From the NCBI GenBank assembly GCA_023078685.1, contig JALGAS010000003.1, positions 4,030,001 through 4,094,000 of the forward strand: a DNA stretch of 64,000 nucleotides, written 5' to 3'. The notes beneath the pieces are model-generated. The model searched no databases. It worked only from the letters and a program-made list of their open reading frames with translations, and was not told the origin of the DNA. Position numbers and translations under genes: made by a program. Below, piece by piece: positions 59,769-64,000 of the stretch (position 1 is its first letter; every line of letters starts with the position of its first letter). Source of the stretch: Neopestalotiopsis rosae. Taxonomy: Eukaryota; Ascomycota; Sordariomycetes; Amphisphaeriales; Sporocadaceae.

Positions 59769-61115
59769 ATGGCCATGAAGTTGCAGCTGTGGTACAGCGT
59801 GTGGACTACGCTGGCGATAACGACGGGTCTGGTGTCGGGTGCTAACCCCCAGCCACAAGCGACCACGGATTCGAGATGCAACTGCTATCTAACCAACACT
59901 ACTTCGCATGATGTCTTCAGCAGTCACAAGTTTTTCGATTTCCGCAGCATGTCCCGATATGTCAATGTGCCAAAACCCCTCGACGACCCGACTCTGGACA
60001 GCCTGGCCAACGTGACCAGCAGCTACTTTGCAAGCCAAGATTGGAAAAAGTATTGGGAAATACAGAGTTGGAACAACAGCGCGAGCTTGAACAACAATAG
60101 CACGACGGGGAACGACGCTACTGTCCTCATGGTCAATTCGCTCAACAATGTATACTTTGAAGCCAACAGGGATTCAAGGGCGTCATCGCAAACCTACCTT
60201 AGCCTGCGGACGTCGCGCCATGATGAGTATCAGTCTGCAGCCGAGTTTGACTCGGTATCTGGAGACTACCACTACCTCAGCATGAGGATGCTCGCTAGGA
60301 CTCGCGGCTCGAGCGGCGCCGTCACGGCCATGTTCACGTACCGCGGCAGCGAGGGAGCTTCATCAACGGTGCAAGAGGCAGATCTCGAGATCCGGACGAG
60401 CGATCCCACCAATGTGATTCAGTACACGAACCAGCCAGCATTGCACAATAGTACGGGCTCGACACGAAACATTACGCTGCCGGCTCACATGCGCTGGAGC
60501 GACTGGCAATACCATCGCATCGACTGGACTCCAGGCTCAAGCACGTGGTATGTCAATGGCCAGTTGGTCTCGCACATTACGTCCCAGGCACCTCGTGACC
60601 CGAGCCGGATACTGTTCAACGCGTGGAGCGATGGAGGTAGCTGGAGCGGAACTATGGAGCCCGGATCCGAGGCGTACCTCCAGATTCAGTGGATCGACAT
60701 GGTGTTTAACAATACGGACACAAGCCTCGGAGCCAATCCGGCAGCCGTCCGCGGCCACTGCGCCAACGTGTGTAGCATTGACCAGACGCGGACAATCGGA
60801 AGCCCGGTGCTGATTTCGAGTGATAACGGAGGAGGTGAGTTCAAGCATCACTAACGAACAAGGTTTGATGAGAGGGTGTAGCTGCTGACCCAACCAACAA
60901 TATACAGGACTGGCGTGCCAATCGGCAAAGTATGGGCAGTGTGCCGGTCGAAACTGGAATGGGTGTACCAGTTGTAATTCCGGGTCCAACGTAAGCACTT
61001 TTGTTTGTCTAATCCAGATCAAAGTATAATTCCTCAGCCATATATGATCGAGAACTAATAAATTGTGTTATGGCAGTGTAAATACCAGAATGACTACTAT
61101 TCGCAATGTCTATGA
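59769..61115 (+). CDS. Secreted GH16 glucanase-type enzyme with C-terminal CBM1
   Basis: Secreted beta-glucan hydrolase or transglycosidase. Exons 59769-60834, 60908-60990 and 61077-61115 give 395 aa. The signal peptide runs to about VSGA; ATG 59775 is an alternative. The GH16 jelly roll has the catalytic signature VQEADLEI with Glu203, Asp205 and Glu207, followed by WSDWQYHRIDWTPGSSTWYV. The CBM1 lies in residues about 357-395 (YGQCAGRNWNGCTSC to DYYSQCL) and is cut by two introns, the last exon having only 13 codons. The module should bind cellulose or chitin. Many N-glycosylation sequons are present. Substrate preference (beta-1,3 or mixed linkage) is not readable here. Confidence 0.91.
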
Positions 61116-61926
61116 GAAGGAACGGAGCGCGGGTCAAGGTTCAGCCAAGCCAGGGTTATGATAGGGTTATGTGCAAGTCGAGTGGACTGACGCTGGGGGC
61201 ACTCAGAGTTAGACAAGAGCACAGAGCCCGAACATGTTGGCGGAAACGAGCAAGCCAAGGGAGAAACGAGATTATCAGGCCAGTATCGGGTGCTTCTCAA
61301 TAATAACATTTGTGGATCTAAAGGGTGAGATTGAGAGGGGAAAAGATGCAGAAAGAATACACAAGGTAATATGAACTTTTTTATATGACGACTACTCACC
61401 ATTTTGTTGCGCGCCAACAACTCCCGCTTCCCACATCCGGTGCACGGCGGGGAACCGGAAAGGGACAAGATGATGATGAATGGGACCGTGTCGCGGCCAC
61501 TGATTTCCGCGGGATTCCGGGGGGTGAGAATGCGGGGGATCCAAGGATCTGGGGGTCTGTCGTCTCCGCATTCCCTCCCGCACGCCATCGACAGGCCGCA
61601 TCGATTTCTGGGATCCAGCAGCCCAGTAGGATCCCGCGTGTAGTAATCCGTGGTCCCATGAATGTCTGCTGCGATCCGGTCTGGTCGCTCATCTTCTCCA
61701 TCTACCACTTTGATTCCTTTGTGTGTTCGTGAAGAGGGCAACTAGAGGAGTGAACATTTTACTATTTGTATTCATCTAGGTTAGGACGGATCGACGACGA
61801 CTGTCTTCTTGTCTTTGGTTACATACGATACCTAGCCCTGGGCGTTTCATTTGTTGCACTGCTTTTTTTGCCACGAGTTTGTGAGACCACACAAAGAACC
61901 AAGCCCACAGCCAGTCACTTGTCACC
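61116..61926. other. Intergenic region, GH16 gene to lactate dehydrogenase gene
   Basis: 3' UTR and promoter. Overlapping frames here are GC-driven and lack a family signature. Nothing recognised. Confidence 0.4.
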
Positions 61927-63656
61927 ATGGACGGAGCAGAGGTCGCGAAACATAACACAAGCCAGTCGTGTTATATCGTGCTCAAGGGGAACGTGTACGA
62001 TGTAACCTCTTATCTTGAACAACATCCCGGCGGCGCTGCCATTCTCCTGACCAACGCCGGCCAGGTATGTATTATTGAATGATTGACTTTTGCATTGGGC
62101 AATTGGATCGAACAATGACGGTGTGGATGGTCGTGGTAGTCCTGACATGACATGTCTATATCTATTGCTCATCTGCCAGCCCTCCATGTCTCTTACTCAA
62201 CCCTTGTGTTTCCAAGTATCCTGAGCTAATCAAACCCTCTTCCCTCTTACAGGATGCCACTGCAGAGTTCAGCAAGATTCACTCACCTGATGTTCTCGAG
62301 TATTTGCCCGAGGGTAGCAACCTCGGCCCTGTCGACACGGCCACGCTGGCGGCACTTACACCGGCTCCACGAGTCTCTGCTGCCATTGATGCGCCGGTGG
62401 AGGAGGGGGAAGTGCCTCACCTGGCCACCTGCGTAACCACACACGACTTTGAGCGTGCCGCAAAATACACCATGCCCGCGCCGACTTGGTCCTATGTCTC
62501 ATCCTTTGCCAACAGCGGGCAATCCATGCAAGGCAATCTGGACTCGTGGAACGCCGTCACATTTCGGCCCCGGGTGCTGCGTGATATCACCAAGGTCTCG
62601 ACAGAAACCTCCGTCCTGGGCCAGGCATCCCCGCTTCCCTTTTACGTCTCTCCGATGGGCCTTCTCGGCCGGTCCCATGAGCATGCCGAGCTCGGCCTCG
62701 TGAGGGGACTGGTCCGCAGTGGCGCCCACGCTGTTATCAGCACCGTGTCTACAAGGTCCATGGAAGACATTTCCACCACGCTGCGAGAACAAGGGCCAGT
62801 GGCCGAGGGTCCAGTACCGCAACTCCATTTCCAACTCTACACGAGACCGGAGAAAGAGCCTACTCTTGCCTACATACGCAGAGCCAAGGCCGCCGGGTAC
62901 AAGTCACTCTGGGTGACTGTCGACACGCCGCTACTGGGGAAACGAACAATCGATCGGCGGCACATGGCTCAGGCAGCATTGGCTATCGGTTCCGAGCAGC
63001 AGGCATGCAATCTCAGCCTCGGCATTCAAAACTTTACCACACAAGCCCAGAATGGAGCCCTTAAGTGGGAAGATTTGGCTTGGATCAAGGAAGCATGGGG
63101 AGGGCCACTCGTCCTCAAGGGCATACAGACCGCCGAGGATGCCAAGTTAGCTGTCGACTATGGGTGTGAGGGTATCTTGCTCTCCAACCACGGCGGCAGG
63201 CAGCTTCACTCGGCGCCCTCGGCTCTGTCCACCCTTGTGGAAATTCGCCTACATTGCCCCGAGGTATTCGACAAGCTGGAAGTCTTTGTGGATGGAGGCC
63301 TCCGCGATGGTGCCGACATTCTCAAGGCGCTCTGCCTGGGTGCCAAGGGCGTCGGTGTTGGTCGTCCATTCAGCTATGCATTGAGCGCATATGGCGCGGC
63401 TGGCGTGGACCGATGTGTTGATAGTAAGTATTTTACTCGTCTCGCGGATGACTTTGATCTTTGCCTCTCGCTATCCACTCGTCGTTAGTTTGTGCTGACT
63501 CAGGTGACAGTTCTTGCCGAAGAACTACGCACTGCCATGGCTCTGGTGGGAATAACATCTCTCGACCAAGTCCACCCGGATCTTGTCAATGCTACTCGGC
63601 TGCTCAATGAGGCTTGGCGCCCATGGGGAACCCAGACGATAAAGAGTCGTCTATAA
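61927..63656 (+). CDS. Flavocytochrome b2-type L-lactate (2-hydroxy acid) dehydrogenase
   Basis: Fusion of a cytochrome b5 heme domain to an FMN-dependent alpha-hydroxy acid dehydrogenase, oxidising L-lactate or a similar acid. Exons 61927-62064, 62253-63423 and 63511-63656 give 484 aa. Heme ligands are His33 in EQHPGG and His56 in FSKIHSPD. The FMN domain shows WSYVSSFANSG, FRPRVLRD, VDTPLLGKR, and the active base His359 with Arg362 in LSNHGGRQLH; the residue after Leu is His365, usually Asp in the family. GLRDGADILKALCLGAKGV binds the flavin phosphate. The protein starts directly at the heme domain, with no mitochondrial presequence, so it is probably cytosolic. Two alternative acceptors exist before exon 3; the one at 63510 keeps the frame. 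Confidence 0.9.
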
Positions 63657-64000
63657 TGGAGAAATAAACAATGAAATCGCCAGCAGCTGGGCAGCTACAT
63701 ACACTCAACCACGACATACCCTGATCTGGATATTTGGTATATTACTTGCATAATTTCCCTTGATCTCTTGGAAACATGTCGCTGTTGGATTGTTATTAAG
63801 CTTTTGTCGACTTTGGAAGCTCAAGGGCTCGATGAGAGACTTTTGCAAGCAAGTTCCATTCACAAGTGAATGATCAACTACAGACAGGTGGGATGAATAG
63901 AGATCTAGGGTATGCTTGAAATACACTTGCAGCGGAATCCGTGACTGCCAAACATGAATCGATGCTGTGTATATATTCTTCATGACTCCTCTCAGCAGCT
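63657..64000. other. Window end, 3' region
   Basis: 3' UTR of the lactate dehydrogenase gene and unassigned sequence to the window edge. A short minus-strand frame (63705-63983) shows no family features. Confidence 0.4.

Noticed and set aside
1..64000. CRISPR arrays, IS elements, rRNA genes, dispersed 5S rRNA
   Set aside because: None seen; the window is eukaryotic and no spaced direct repeats or transposase frames were found.

Overview
This window is nuclear DNA from a filamentous ascomycete (Pezizomycotina). The evidence is short GT-AG introns of about 50-80 bp with TAC/CTAAC-type branch sites, a Zn2Cys6 regulator, CT-rich leaders, an intron-bearing tRNA-Ala, and a secreted glucanase with a fungal CBM1. 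Repeated TACCTACC/TACCTAGGTA motifs and near 50% GC would fit a Sordariomycete, perhaps Hypocreales. That placement is inference. All exon models were built by hand from splice signals and reading-frame continuity, without transcript data.

Layout. 0.5-7.9 kb is housekeeping: beta-COP (SEC26), a TRAPPC12-like TPR protein, and an uncharacterised nucleotidyltransferase-fold protein on the minus strand. 9.2-22.9 kb is accessory and mostly about carbohydrates: a GH27 alpha-galactosidase ending in KDEL, a Zn2Cys6 regulator, an MFS sugar transporter divergent from the regulator across a 1.9 kb promoter rich in 10-bp-period repeats, a Gfo/Idh/MocA dehydrogenase with a cysteine-rich insert, tRNA-Ala(UGC), and a secreted CE1-type esterase. 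A LaeA-like methyltransferase follows at 23.9-25.4 kb. 28.1-32.9 kb holds a GCK-III (MST3/YSK-like) kinase and a three-RRM Csx1/Nam8-like RNA-binding protein that may have a leader reaching back to about 36 kb.

32.9-42.7 kb has no recognisable gene. 42.7-51.4 kb carries two ubiquitin-proteasome genes in tandem, ECM29 and a UBA-UAS-UBX (UBXN7/Ubx5-like) Cdc48 adaptor. 52.4-63.7 kb holds a secreted-pathway cytochrome b561-type membrane protein, a large predicted nuclear dynamin-like GTPase (SLIP-GC-like), a possible small secreted protein, a GH16-CBM1 enzyme, and a flavocytochrome b2-type lactate dehydrogenase without a mitochondrial presequence.

The parts most likely to repay work are the alpha-galactosidase/regulator/transporter group with its repeat-bearing promoter, the KDEL tail on a GH27 enzyme, the nuclear-looking large GTPase, and the Csx1-like gene with its stopless intron and long leader. 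I found no clearly new multi-gene system; the strongest candidates are given as testable hypotheses.
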